A DNA stretch of 64,000 nt. Origin: Tolypocladium sp. Sup5 PDA-1 (Eukaryota; Ascomycota; Sordariomycetes; Hypocreales; Ophiocordycipitaceae). Position numbers and translations under genes: made by a program. Below the pieces are notes generated by a model, which was not told where the DNA came from, ran no database searches, and was given only the letters and a program-made list of their open reading frames with translations. Below, piece by piece: positions 22,296 to 34,793 of this stretch. The stretch covers positions 806,001-870,000 of the forward strand of contig JPHH03000008.1 of the NCBI GenBank assembly GCA_000750105.3. The letters run 5' to 3'. Positions within the stretch are counted from its first letter, which is position 1. Each line of letters starts with the position of its first letter.

Positions 22296-24516
22296 CTATC
22301 CCATGCCCAGGATGGCCCTCTTGGTCATGTCGTCGTGCACCCAGCCCACGATGCGGCTGCCCACGTCGCCGACGAGCTGGTCGTAATGCGGCCCGGGGGC
22401 AAACAGCCCGCAGTGCGCGCCGACCTCGTCCACGCCGTCCATGTACACGTCCACCCACGTGTGGTCCCTCGCGCCCTCCGTCTTGCCGGGCAGGTTGCAA
22501 AACTTGCGCATCTTCTTGGGCTTCTCCGCCTCCAGCGCGCGCGCCTCTTCGACGGTCGGCTGGACGCCGTCTTCAACATCCTCGCCATCCTGGGCAGCAG
22601 CAGCAGCAACGGCGGCGGCGGCGGCGGCGGCGGCTTGTTTCGCTTCGGCGGCCTGCTGTTTCTTCTGCTCCTTCTCCCAGCGCTGCTGCTCCTTGAGTGC
22701 GTCCTTGTCCAGCTTGTCGGCCTCTTTCTGGGCCCTTTTTCGGCGCTTCTCGAGGAGCTTCTCGCGCTCGCGGAGGGCCTTGACACGGTCCTTGCAGGCT
22801 TGGTCGTAGGCCTTTTGCAGGCGCTTGGATTCCTTTTCGGCTTGCTTGCGGGCGTCCTTATCCGTGTACTGCTCCAGGTCGGGGAGGTCGGGCTTGGCGG
22901 GCTCGTCTGGGATCGGTGGGAGGTCCAGGTGGTCTGAGTTGGTCTGAATGGGCTGTTGCGGTGCTGGCGCCGGGTCCTCGTGATCCATGGGGAACGGGTC
23001 GACGTGATCCATGGGAAGCGGGTCGACGTCCTGCATCGAGAGCATCGATATACGGGTTAAGTCAAGTGGTGCATCTGTTTCTTTGGTGTCTTTTTGTTCT
23101 TCATCCTTTTGCTGGTCATTATTCATGTCTGCGGAGGCGTCATGCTCATCATTCTTGGGTGCATCACTCGAGATTCGTGGTGTTGAAATCTCAGATCCCG
23201 CGGCGCCTTGCACTTCATCTTCAACCTCGAGCATAGATATCGGTTTTGACACGTCCTCGTCTTCGCTCTTAGCGCCGCCGTCTTCCAGTTGAGACGTCAC
23301 GTCCAGGTCACCCTGAGAAATACTTGCGAGATCTGTTTCGCTTGGACCCCCGGCACTCATGGGAGGAGACTTTGGTGGTTTCGGTCGGCCAGAGCTCAGG
23401 GTGTAATAGTTGACGAAGCGGACTCTGGCGTAGGCGGCAGGCGGATGCCCGTCACTCACAGCCTGCACCTCGTCCACATCCTCGAGGGCCCGCAGCCTGT
23501 TGTACCTGGACACTAGTCCACGGTAATCCGCCAGGCATCCTCCAAACTCGAGATGCGAGACGACGTGATTTCTGACGGCATTGAAAATGCCTTCCGACTT
23601 GTGCTTTGACGTAAAGTGCATGATGCGCTTGATAAAGGGCTGCTCCCTGAACGGCTCATCGTTCCAGAACGGCGGATCAAAGTAGGGATCCGTGTCGCGG
23701 CGGGACGGATAAGATGATATTGATGATGAGGAGGATTCAAGCCGTGAGTTTATGGAAGGCGTGGGTTCTAGAGAAGACAGAGGGGAAGTCGCTGTAGAGG
23801 ATGCGTCCTGGTTGTCCTCTGGTGGCTTCGGTGCCGGCTGAAAGAGACTGGAGATGCCCGAAACGACAATGCCAGGGTGGAGGCCCAGGAAGGGAGAGTC
23901 GAGCGACAATGTTCCCAGAATGCGATGCTTGAATGCTTGCTGCCGGTACGGGCTCTGGTTGGGCTACAAGTCTGCGTCAACGATTGATCTTGGGCATAAA
24001 TTTCCAGGGCAGAGAGGGGTGACGCACCATGAGAGCCACCTCTCCGGCGAGCAGCCCGCCCATCGAATGGCCAACGAGAAGCACATCCGTCGTGGGCGAC
24101 TCGTGCGGCTCGAGCCAGGCGCTGAGGTTGTCACGGGCCACCTCTATGGCCTTGTACGTCTTGTAGCGAGGGTAGATCTTGGAGTGAATGACGTGAGAGT
24201 CTGCGAGGAGCGTCCGCAGCAGGGAATGGACATGAGCGGGAAACGACCTGAAGGACTGGTCGTTGCCGTAGAAGCCGTGGATGTAGACGACGAGCAGCCT
24301 GCGTCGCGGATCCGAGTCGCTGACTGACGGGACCAGGGACTGCGTCGAGGAGCTGCGGGGATCCGCCGCGAGCCACCCGAGCGAGGGCGAGCCGTCGTAT
24401 TCGGGGTCAAGATGGTCTGGAGAGACCGGGCCGCCGGGAGGGGAGCCGAGATCCGGGACGGGGAGCTTCTCGACGGAGGGCCCCCGGGGCGGCAACGGCG
24501 GTGGTGGAGAGGCCAT
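22296..24516 (-). CDS. Large alpha/beta hydrolase (putative serine esterase/lipase)
   Basis: Two exons (24516-24028 and 23963-22296) give 718 residues. The N-terminal 200 residues form an alpha/beta-hydrolase start: strand RLLVVYIHGFYG (oxyanion HG at 80-81) and the nucleophile elbow LLVGHSMGG (Ser about 151). The segment GTLSLDSPFLGLHPGIVVSG continues the fold after the intron. The middle is low-complexity and acidic. Residues about 555-650 form a Lys/Arg/Glu-rich predicted coiled coil (KRLQKAYDQACKDRVKALRE) followed by an alanine tract. The C-terminal end, MRKFCNLPGKTEGARDHTWV to VGWVHDDMTKRAI, is well formed and is known from fungal homologues of this class. Substrate is unknown; the lipase-like fold suggests a lipid or ester. 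The catalytic Asp and His cannot be placed with certainty. Confidence 0.85.
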
Positions 24517-26152
24517 GATATATGGCTCTTGGCGTATTAGGCTGTTGGGATACGACGAGTATTCAGTTGGGGCCTCTCAGGGACACGCCTTCCCGCGGAT
24601 GATCCGCAGATGTTGGCGGGAGAAACCTGACAGACTGTCTCACGTCGACATTGTCAGTGGTCACTAGTCCGTAGTCCGTAGTTATCAAGGGGATGCACGA
24701 TGATGCATTCGAGATCGGCAGCGGGGACGCCTTCGCCCTCAAGGCTCCAACGGGTCGGATGTGGTCTCGGACCGGGACGCGGAGAGCGGCGGGAGGAGCG
24801 ACGACGCCTCCAGCACGTTGAGGCCCCACTTGCTCGCGCCCACTGCTCCCGTGGCATGTCTCATCATCAACAGACAGGACAGGGGTACCTGCTGCGATGC
24901 CGTGACACGCATCGATCCATGGTCTCACAACGCACAGAACAAAACGCAGAACAAAACGCGCCTGCGATTGGGTGCCACAGCAGCATGAGCAGGTATCCCA
25001 GAGAGGCCCGCACCACAGTCCGTACCACGACGGGCGTCGCAGTAAATGGCCGATGCGTCGAACAAAGCCGTATGTACAAGACACGCACGGCTGCCTGCGC
25101 GCAGGCGCCAGACGGCGTGGAAGGCACTGCAATTTGAGGCGGCCGGTTAAGTTCCATATTTTGGGGATTATTTTGGCTACGAGTACGGACTACATGCGGA
25201 TACCCTCTCTGTCTTGGAATGGGCAGCGCGAGGCAATCGCGGTTCCGTCCATGCCAGCGGCCAGCATTGGCCCGTGAGGATGGCCTCCAAGACCACCACC
25301 GCGGGCACATGCCATGCCAGTGATTCCGGCAGCAGCCCATGTCCCTGCTGTAAATATTGGAAGCAGAGAGCCTGGAACTTCTGCAGGCCATTCACCACAT
25401 TCACCACACCACTGCACCCTTGGCAGTCCAATTCATCCAGAGGCTGTGGCATCGCGCGCACCCATTGGCTGGAGGCCCCTGGCTTGGGGGCCAGTTGGCG
25501 CTTCAGGCTCCGCCGTCAAGCGAAATGAGGCCCGTAACGTCGAGCCCAGCGAACGGGCCGGGGGTCGTATTTCATTTCCACCGTCTGTCCATCCATCTCG
25601 TGTTTGTTAGGCGGGCGGTTTCTGGACGTGGTCTTCCCGTTTCCGCCCCGTTTCCCTTCTTCCTCTCTTCTTCTCTTCTGCTTCTTTCTCCTCCTTCGTC
25701 GTTGTCGCCGTCTCGCCAGCGCCAGCTTCCCCTCGTTTGTCCATTCTGCGCGTGCGCTCGCCATGCCCTCTGCGCTTCGGTCGGCCGTTGGGCGTGGCTG
25801 AAGACCTCCGGGGCTGTCAAGTTTCTATTTCGAGTGGTGTCGGACCAACGAAACAAACGCAAACGAAACGCCTCCAAACCCGGCCGATCCTTGCCGTGCG
25901 CGCGTGCGTCGACGAAGCCTCGTCTGCTTGACGCAGCACAACTACCACGACGACAGGGCAGGACAGGGCAAACCGAGGATACACAGCCGGCCATGATGAC
26001 GGCGCGTGCGAGCTTCGAAAAATAGAAATCAAAATCGACCCTCGACTGTTGGTCTTGTTAGCCAAGACAATTAGCCCCCGCAGCAGCTCCGTTGTGGGAA
26101 TACGATCGTCCCAGGCCTCTGCACTGCCCACCGTGCCCACGCTACCGCCATC
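24517..26152. promoter_or_regulatory. Divergent spacer between the hydrolase and membrane-protein genes
   Basis: No gene is recognised in 1.6 kb. The motif AGTCCGTAGTCCGTAGTTAT occurs at 24666-24685 and again, identical over 20 bases, at 48981-49000. GAGTACGGACTAC lies near 25180. A strong C/T tract at about 25640-25730 is probably the leader or start region of the membrane-protein gene, and the hydrolase promoter should lie at the left end. Confidence 0.5.
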
Positions 26153-27806
26153 ATGACTAAACCATCACACGGGCCTTCACTCCTTCAGGCCCGCGACGCC
26201 CATTCGCACTCTCATTCATTATTCCACCGCCTTCGCCACGCAGACGCGAAAGACGACGACACGCCGCACACCCACCACGGCCGCCACGCTCACCACGCCG
26301 CCGACGAGGAGCCCGACTTTGACGCCGACGCGGAGGCGGAAGCTGGTCGACAACTTGTCCGACGCGCCGACGATAGCGCCACGTTCGTCAATGACATAAA
26401 GAGCTCCGAAACTTCGCTCATTACCCGGGTTGTCCAGACCGTTTCGCTCGTTCAGGTCGTCGACCCTTGGGGCTCTGCCTTTGAGACCCGCACCGTCGTC
26501 GGGCCGCCCAACACGGTGGTCGTCGACTCTGCGTCCGGCAAAACCGTCGCCATTTCCATCCTGGATGTCGAACCGACTCTTGCCGTCCCCGGGTCCGGGG
26601 CCGCAAGCAGTTACGTTACGTCCTCCGTGAGCGACTCTTCGGTCACCGCCCCGGCGCCCTCCATCACGACATCCTCATCGCAGGCATCTAGCCTGACGTC
26701 CACTCCTTTATCAAGCGCAGCCATATATCCCACCCTAGGCGAAATCCGCAATGGAACAAACTGTATGTTGTGTGCTCCTTTGTGCTGCAACCGTTGGGCT
26801 TCGGCCTCCATCGTTGCCGCCTAATCAGCATCATCAGCTAACCAGACTTGCACCAGCTGTCTTTCACGGAAACTCATCATTCATTCCATCAAATTCAACG
26901 CTCTACAGAGTATCTGCATTTTCTGCCCCGGCAGTACTCTCCTTTACTACAACCGGCACAGAATCTACTTTTACGTCACCATCTACCACAACCCACTCCG
27001 TTCATTCAACTACCTCGTCAAGGTCGCACAGGTACACCTCGACAGAGGCGACAGGTACCGGCTTGGACGGCGGTTTTGTTGCCAGCACGGCCGCAGAGGG
27101 CGCCCAGCCTACTCCTACCTCGAACACAGACACCGGCGGCGCCGACAATCTGTCGCCTCAGCAGAAGGCCGTCATTGGCGGTGTAGTTGGCGGTATTGCT
27201 GGCGTAGCCTTTGTGGCTCTGCTGTTGCTCCTAGCTCTCAGGTTCAAGAGACGGAGGGATGCCCGCATACTGCTCGGGGGCGACCAGTCGGGCACAACGG
27301 CTTCGAGGAGCATCGTCGGGGATGGCGGCTCTAGTGGCGGGGGCTCAGGGGGCATGGTCGAAAGGTCTGGGCCCTCTGCCGTTACCGCCGCACTGGCCAG
27401 CTTGACTGGAAAGCGAAACCCCCCTCCAACACCCAACTCTGCAGAAGGAGGCGAGAGGGGGTTCTACCGCGTGGCCGGCAGGAAATTGCCATCGGTGCTG
27501 TATTCAGGCGGTGACGGCTATTCGGACCCGCGGGAAAGCACCTTGAGCGGCAATTCGGACTATTATCGAGGCTCCCAGGCATTCGACCCTTCGGATGCTG
27601 GCGTGGGTCGACTGGCCCTCGGCGTACCGATGCGGCCCGTCAGCGGCGTTCCAATTATGCGCTCTGGCCCGGGCCGCACTCCGGTTACCGAGAACCCCTT
27701 TGCCGATCCGCCGTCTCCCCCTAACACCCACGACTCGTCGCGCCAGGCCCTGGGGTCCCGAGACAGCCCGCGAGCCTCTGGATCTAGATTCCAAGAGAGA
27801 ATCTAA
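26153..27806 (+). CDS. Single-pass membrane protein with Ser/Thr-rich ectodomain (Mid2/WSC-like architecture)
   Basis: Two exons (26153-26762 and 26857-27806) encode 519 residues. The chosen acceptor gives NGTN-SVFHGNSSFIPSN and keeps both frames. The N-terminus is unusual: no clear signal peptide, but a His-rich stretch (residues about 16-50, with HSHSHSLFHRLRH and HTHHGRHAHH). A long Ser/Thr-rich region follows, with several N-glycosylation sequons such as NGTN and NSST-like sites, then one transmembrane helix (GGVVGGIAGVAFVALLLLLA, about 310-330), a basic stop-transfer RFKRRRD, and a cytoplasmic tail with Pro/Gly-rich motifs such as NPPPTPN and TENPFADPPSPP. This is the layout of fungal cell-wall stress sensors and of several functionally unknown glycoproteins. 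Function is inferred only from architecture. A tract of C/T upstream fits a normal promoter. Confidence 0.75.
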
Positions 27807-30800
27807 CGGGACGAGATCTTGGGCCCAAATTATCACATTTCTTGTACATTTTCTCACCGCATCTCGCAGAGATGCTTGTGTTTATATAATTTGCACGTAC
27901 CGGGCTCCGGCCCCGTGACAACAGCCATTCGCAAAATCCCTGGGCGTTTGATCGAGTATCTTTTGGTTATTAATCCCAAGGGAGGCTACGATGAGTTGAA
28001 CAAAAAAGGCGCGTTGTCGTCTTCTCGGACAGATGATTGCCCCGCCTGACTATCATGAGTCTTGTGTGAAGCCGTAGGTGAAGGAGACGTGATTTCGTGA
28101 AGGAGCAAAGCTCTGTGAGGATGGGCTGGACCATGCATTTGTACGAAGCATCCACTGGTGTTGCTTCCAGCCACTCACACTTCAAAGTGCTGTAAGCGAC
28201 GTGTGAAATAGAGTTGCATTCTGTTTCGTCCGATTGTCTCTGTTACATGCTTTCACTTGTCGACTCGGTATGACTATCCGTAGACTTGAGAGAGTGAGGT
28301 TGTGACGGTAAGCCTCATGCTTCTAGCCCTACGTCTATAATTAGATCTATGCCGCACCGCGCCGTCACTAGCGGCATGCATCCCGGGACTTCTGCAGACC
28401 GTCCGTCGGCGCATTCTCTACAACGTCCATTCACGCCGCGCAGTTGATGTCATTATCGAGAGCAACGGCCCAACAGGCAGATAAGCTCATCGCGCGCACT
28501 GGCTTGCGTGCTGCACGCTCTGAGACGGCGGTGAAACGAGCGGGTCGCAACATGGAAATACGCAGCCTCGGCGCATGAAACGGCGCATCGTCCATCACCA
28601 GCCCACCACCACCTCTTGTGCTGTCCCGCATCATCATGACAAATCTTGGGCTCTGCTTTGCACAGCCCCCCTCCCCGGTCCCCGGTTTTCCCTTGGCGGT
28701 GCACGGGCTCGTCGAGCTGTCATGGCGGGCCCCTGCGGAGCGGAGTTTCTGCAGGTCTGTTATGCGTGCGAAGACGCTATACACACGAGTATGCCAGGGA
28801 ATTGTTTTACTTGTCGTTATCTGTTGAGGCTGTGAAGGGGATGGGTTTCGTTTTGAAAAAGCAGTGTCTGAGCGCGGGCGGCAGTCAAGGCAATAACGGG
28901 CTTGCAAGAGTTGTCCTCGATGAGGCTCTGACCGTGCGGAGAATTTGGGGAAGATGCCGCGGGTTCGAGAACATCCAACACACAGTCTAGACTCTGGCGC
29001 TACGGCGCACAACATGTGCAGACAGAGGTTGGGGGCGCAAAGGCAAGCGGGCTGAATCATCTTCGAGAAACCGAATACGGGCGAGCGCCCAGAGGATCTG
29101 CCGCCACAGAGTGTTTGCCAAGCGCCCGTCCTGAGGCACATCCGAAGCCGAAGACCCGGCATCGGCATCATGAGCCACCACGGAAACTCAGTGTCAGAGG
29201 CAGGCTCTCTTAAACCAGTCGTCCATGCAGAGCCGCATAAACGCACCCTGATGATTGCGCGGACGGGCGACGACATGGCGCCATGTGACAGATGGGCTTC
29301 GAGAAGAAGCATTTGTCACCAGCGGCCCCTGGAGTCGACATCGATCGCACGGTGATGTTGAACGTTGCCCTCCGCACGTGGGGGGCGGGGATAGTTTTCA
29401 TTGAAGTATGTAGTAAGACAAAGAAGAGCGTTGCACGGTTGCTTCATGGCCACGTCTCTTTGGGGGTTCGCGACTCTCCTCGAGGGACGTTGCCCTGTGC
29501 GTATCCGTACATAATGTGTGGCCCTCGGCGGTGTTTCCCGAAATATCGAGCCCGCAGCGTTTCCCAGTGCTAGCCTGCCAGTAGTTTTCGACGTGCGGAT
29601 GGATGATGCGTACATGATGCAGGCGGCCAGTCAGCCCAGCCGTTGTGGTTGGCCCAGGACCAGGGGCATGGCTGGCATCTTTGTCGACCTGCTAGTCCGA
29701 CGATTGCTGAAGCTCGCGGGTACCCACACGCATCTGTTTGCCTGCCTTGATCGTCTCATGGCCAGCCAGCCCTCTTCAGTCTCGCCGTCGAAACAGTCCA
29801 ATATCAAACAATCGGCCCCCCGTGAGGGTAGCGTGCCCGCCTACCGGTGCTGCCGCGCCCCTCGAGAGTCACCCTCACCCTCAGCATCAAGCACCACACA
29901 CCCTCTCACGCACCCACTCGGTTCATCCATAAAACCGCCTCCAGGCTCCCCGGAATACCACCCCCTGGCGGACAGACTGCGGAGGCCGCAGGCGCAACGG
30001 TTCTGCCGAACGTGGCTGGCGCTGGCATTGGGCATTCCTGGCGTAGGTAGCCAGTCCAGCGGACTTTCAGGCCTGCTTACCCATACAGTGCCCTCGGCGT
30101 GTATGAGATACAGCTAGTCCCGTCTCACACAACTCGCTGCGTGCACCTGCTCGTGCAAATAACACGCCCATCTTGCTGCTTACGGATACTTACACTGCCT
30201 GGTTAGACTGCGGCCGGCTGTTGGGTTCGTTCGCAGGAGAGAAGAGCCTGGGCGCGTGGCGGGAGCCCTCTTCGTTTCGTCTCTCGTCTCGACCTCAGCT
30301 TGAGAATTCCAACCCTTCGATTTCTCTCTCCAACACCACCGGCTCAGAGTCAGCCCACCTTTCGTCTCGTGCTACCGACGCCGTCCGTCCCCCAAACCCC
30401 AACTCCAGATCGGCAAGCTGCACGCACTGCACTGCACAGTCTGCCCTCCACAGCACTGACTGGCCTGTGCTCATTTTTCGTCAGCGGCCCATCCGCTGCA
30501 CTTTACGCCTCCCAGCAGCTATTGCTTCCCCTCGCCCCTCGAAACGTTTCACCGAAGCCGTGACCTACACCACCACGCCACCACAGCGCTGCACACCCAC
30601 AACCGCCACCAGCTGCCCCGAATCCCTTCAACCTCGCCTCACCGCGCGCGACGAAGGAGCAGACGGAAGGGAGCATCGGCGAGCACGACGACAACGGGCG
30701 CGAGATTGGATGCAAGCTTTGGACCTATTCACTCGAGCTCCGTACCGCTGTCATCGACGCGACGTGACAGTCGCTGGCTGCCGGCCGACCCGGATCGCCT

Positions 30801-30928
30801 CTGCTTTTGCTTCAACCTGCTGCTCAACGGTGGCGCCCGAACCGCCATCCGCTCCTTGCCGACCTCGATTAAACGTTTCCTGCCGCTTCCGCCGCCGCCG
30901 CGCTCCGTCGCCGGCTTAACACCTCGCA
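27807..30928. other. Long spacer between the membrane protein and the Zn2Cys6 regulator
   Basis: No known family is visible in 3.1 kb. A minus-strand open frame of 293 codons lies at 28431-29312 and is listed separately at low confidence. The last 700 bases are C-rich and contain many short upstream ATGs, as expected for a long leader of a transcription-factor gene. Confidence 0.45.
28431..29312 (-). CDS. Unassigned open frame, 293 codons, possible orphan gene
   Basis: A continuous minus-strand frame begins with ATG (MLLLEAHLSHGAMSS) and ends DNDINCAA. I recognise no domain, signal peptide or membrane helix. The product is rich in Arg, Cys and Met. Third codon positions are visibly enriched in G and C, which is mildly in favour of coding, but the composition of the spacer alone could produce much of this. 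It is not overlapped by a known gene. It could be an unannotated lineage-specific gene or a chance open frame. I cannot tell without transcripts or homologues. Confidence 0.2.
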   Translation of the reverse strand: MLLLEAHLSHGAMSSPVRAIIRVRLCGSAWTTGLREPASDTEFPWWLMMPMPGLRLRMCLRTGAWQTLCGGRSSGRSPVFGFSKMIQPACLCAPNLCLHMLCAVAPESRLCVGCSRTRGIFPKFSARSEPHRGQLLQARYCLDCRPRSDTAFSKRNPSPSQPQQITTSKTIPWHTRVYSVFARITDLQKLRSAGARHDSSTSPCTAKGKPGTGEGGCAKQSPRFVMMMRDSTRGGGGLVMDDAPFHAPRLRISMLRPARFTAVSERAARKPVRAMSLSACWAVALDNDINCAA

Positions 30929-33900
30929 ATGGACCACATGGGCTTCCAGATGCCGGGTATGGCGCCGCCGCCCTTGATGAACCAGCCGCCCCAGATCTTC
31001 GGAGCCTACGGATCCGATGGCCTGCCGCAGATGCCTCCCGACCTCGCCTCGCACATGTTTCCCGACTCGCACCTGCTCATGGAGGACACCAATGAGGCCA
31101 AGAGAAGAAGAATCGCAAGGGTAAGGCTCCCGCCGGTACAGCTCGGCAGGGCCGGATGCTGACGGTTGGTTTGCTCCTAGGCCTGCGACATGTGTCGCAA
31201 GAAGAAGATCAAGTGCGATGGCAAGCTCCCCGCCTGCACGCATTGCATCAACTACAAGACCGACTGCGTCTTCACTCAGGTCGAGAAGAAGCGCAGCCCA
31301 CCAAAGGGGTATAGTTTGCCCTCGTATCTTTATCCTCTGTCGAGCCGCAGGAGCTAAGAAATGCATAGCGCAAAGTACATTGAAGGACTGGAGAACCGGT
31401 TGGGCCGGATGGAACATCTCTTGAGACTCTCAGGTCAGTCAACCATGGCGTTCCTCCCCTGCCACCAGTTCTGTCTGGATCACTCGCTTACAAAAGTTGA
31501 ACAGGCCTCCTCAGCGAAGATGACAACGGCGCAACAGACCTCGGAGAACTCGAAAAGAAGCTCGCCGAAAAGACACGCCAGGCGTCCATGACGACGAACT
31601 CCAACCCGACGTCACCATCTCAAGTTCCCTCTGCCGCTGAAGGTGCCCACTCGACACCGCAGAGCGCTCTGACGTCGCCAGAGCCCGGAAAGGAAAGCCA
31701 CAAGGATGACAAGCGCAAGTCCATCACGCCGGCCGAAGACAGCCAGGAAGAGGAGGAAGTCGAAGCCTTGTCCGAGATGATGTGCTCACTGGTTACAAAC
31801 CAGTGTGGTGAGACGCGATATATCGGTATGCCCCTCCCGGCACGCATCCGAAACTCGACACTTTCACCTGCTAACGTACCGTAGGATCCTCGTCTGGCTT
31901 CTCCATATTCTCCCCGAGAGGTATCCAATGGGTCAACGAGAAGACGGGCGATGAATCCTTCTCCAAGATGATCTCGGAAGTGTCCGTCGACGACCACAAG
32001 TGGACCAACTGGAAACCCGAAGTCTTTGGTGACTTGTTCCAGCGCCCCGTTTTTCGAGCGTTGCCACCCAAGCACGAGGCCATGTCCCTGCTCAAGGACT
32101 ACTTCGAGAACTTCAACTGCATGTTCCCGCTCTTCCATCAGCCGACTTTCATGCATCTCGTCGAAAGGCAGTACTCGTCGGATCCGTACCAGGGCTCTGG
32201 TTGGTGGGCCAGTCTCAACTGCGCCTTGGCCATCGCCCACCGCCTCCGTGTCATGAGCAACTTGGTACCGCAAGAGGAGGATGAAAAGGCCTGGTCATAC
32301 CTGAAGAATGCGATGGGTGTTTTCTCCGAGCTGGCAATGCGGAATACGGACCTGCTGAGCGTCCAGGCCCTGCTGGGTATGGCGCTGTTTATGCAAGGAA
32401 CACCGAACCCGCAGCCGACGTCGCTCTTGATCGCCGCCGCTATACGCCTGTCGCACAGCATTGGCCTCCATAAGCGGGGAACCGGATTCAACTTGAACCC
32501 TATCGAGATAGAACAACGAAAGAGGGTCTTTTGGATCGCGTACATGCTGGACAAGGACCTGTGTCTCCGCTCCGGTCGACCGGCCGCGCAGGATGACGAC
32601 GACATGAACGTCGAGCTACCAGACGCCAACCCTCCGGACAACATAGGAAACATTCCGCTGGCAGAGGGCAAAGGGAAGATGAACTTGTTCCGGGTCATTT
32701 GCGAGTTCACCATCATCGAGAGCAACGTCTACAAGCGCCTCTACTCCACCAAGGCTACTAAGCAGTCTGCTGGCGAACTCCTGAACACGATTGGAGAGCT
32801 CGATCAGGAACTGGAAGAGTGGAAGGACAAGATTCCCATCGACTTCCGCCCGGAGCACGAAATCAAGGCCTCGCACACGCCATTGATCCTGCACATCGTC
32901 ATGCTGCATTTTACTTACTACAACTGCTTGACGACGATCCATCGCATGTCGATCCACCACGGTTTTTGGACTAGCAGGTTGTCCAACTACGCCATCCAAG
33001 GCCTCAACGCGCGACCTCTCAACCCCAGAGTGTTTTCGTCGGCGGCGCTTTGCACGGCGGCCGCACGGGCGTCTATTTCGCTGCTGAAATACGTTCCTCA
33101 AGGAGACTTTAGTTGTGTCTGGTTAGTACCGTCCGCAAGCCGTCTGCAAGTATTGAAGTTGACACATTGTTTCAGGTTGATTTTGTATTTCCCTGTCTCC
33201 GCACTAATGACCCTGTTTGGAAACATCCTCCAGAACCCGCTCGACCCCCGAGCCAAGTCTGACACGCGCCTGATGAACCTGGTTGTCACGTTCCTGTCCA
33301 TGCTCGGCCAGGAGGCTGAGCAGGGAGGTGTGCACCGGATGCTGGGAGTCTGCTCCGAATTCGTCCGCATTGCCAAGGTCGTCATTGAAAAGGCCGAAAA
33401 GGAGCAGTCGTCTCGTCGCAAGCGCAAGAATCCCGACGTGACAAGTAAGTCGACTGCTTCGAGCAAGGCTGTCTCGGCGCAGACTCCTGCGGCCAACAGC
33501 TCGTCGATGGAGACGCCGCGGCCTGGGACAGCAGCTACCTCGACGCCAACACCGACCAACGTGCCCAACGGCCAGCGTGCGGCCAGTTCGCATCTGTCCC
33601 CTTCTTCAAGATCTGACCACAACGGGTCTTACGGTCCTGCCCCGGGTACAGTGTCGTCTGCGAACGAGCCGTCGCCCTCTATCGCCTCAGCAGGCTGGCC
33701 TCAGGAGTATCAGCAAAATGGTGACTTTGACTCGTTCCAGGCTATGACAGGTTTTGGCGGTGGCATCCAGTCCCCGCCGGTTACCATAGGCGCGGGTCCC
33801 TTCCAGCAACCTCTCCTACCACAAGATTTGTTCGCCTTGCCCGCAACGCTGGACTGGAGCTGGGCCGAGATGAGCGGTGGCGCCTATCCCTCTGTCGAGA

Positions 33901-33938
33901 ACGGCAACTTCGATGGCCAGAATGAGATGCAGCAATAG
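30929..33938 (+). CDS. Zn2Cys6 fungal-specific transcription factor
   Basis: Six exons (30929-31120, 31181-31308, 31369-31433, 31505-31825, 31885-33121, 33176-33938) encode 901 residues. After a 64-residue leader ending KRRRIAR comes the binuclear zinc cluster CDMCRKKKIKCDG..CTHC..C with spacing C-x2-C-x6-C-x6-C-x2-C-x6-C. A linker and short dimerisation helix follow (YIEGLENRLGRMEHLLRLSG). The fungal_trans middle-homology domain starts around residue 270 (DYFENFNCMFPLFHQPTFMH) and includes RLSHSIGLHKRG and KRVFWIAYMLDKDLCLRSGR. The C-terminal 180 residues are Ser/Pro/Gly-rich, probably an activation region. It should bind CGG-containing sites as a dimer in the nucleus. The target pathway is not evident; resemblance to xylanolytic-activator-type annotations is too general to name it. 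Intron phases all close cleanly. Confidence 0.92.
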
Positions 33939-34793
33939 CATCTGCTCAACTCACTGAGCCAGGCCGAGGTTATGCCGACGCCGTACAAGACTGTAGGATA
34001 GGGCTCGATGAGATGCCTGCGGGCTGCCCTGACGGGCAGGATATCGAACACTAGATACGCCACGCAACGAATCACGCGACATGAACGTTTACATGGCCTT
34101 CACAATCTGTCTTTTCCCCACTTCTCCTGTAATTATCCGACTCTCCTCTTTTGTCTTTTGGTTTGGGTATATAGAGCAAGGGCTACGAGGCCCCGGCTCC
34201 CACGACGGTGAGACACAAACGTCTGATGGGTGGGTGGCTTAATATAGGGGTTGACTGGCTGGAAGGCGCGGCTACCCTGTGGCAAAAAGCATGTGTGCAT
34301 TTGGGCGGGACAACGTCGAAACATTTGTTTGCATAGGGTATTGTTTTGTTTGCAAATACGAATACGAACTGATTCATGCCTGTCCGGGCAAAACAGTTTG
34401 CCTGACCCCCCAACGCCGTGCTTGTTGAAAAATAGACCATTGCCCCTGACCCTTCGTCCAAAATGCAAAACAGCAGGTCGTTCCTCTGTGACGCAGCCTT
34501 CATTTATCGTGATATACCGTGTACGTGTTCCTAAACCGATGCCATACTTTTCGTCCATCCCCAAGCATGCAAGAAATATCGTGGGCCGGCGTCGGTGATG
34601 CTCTGATCAGAGCGACGGGTCGGCCGGGTAACTGTCCGAGGAGAAGAGATCGACTCCGTATATGTGGACAGAAACAAGAATCGCGGTGAAACTCAAGCAC
34701 CAACCATGCCAGGTCCATAGCTCTGCTGGCGCATGGTGGGGTAGGGAGGAGAATTCCCAGAGCTCTGGTGGATGTTAGAAGGGGGGGGGGTTT
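33939..34793. other. Convergent spacer between the Zn2Cys6 gene and med19
   Basis: This holds the two 3' UTRs and nothing coding that I recognise. An uninterrupted run of ten G lies at 34781-34790, three bases beyond the med19 stop codon; on the med19 transcript it is a C10 run. Confidence 0.5.

Noticed and set aside
30173..30919. Open frame directly before the Zn2Cys6 gene as a separate gene
   Set aside because: It ends ten bases before the true start, is Pro/Ser/Thr-rich from C-rich leader DNA, and has no domain, so it is more likely the 5' leader.
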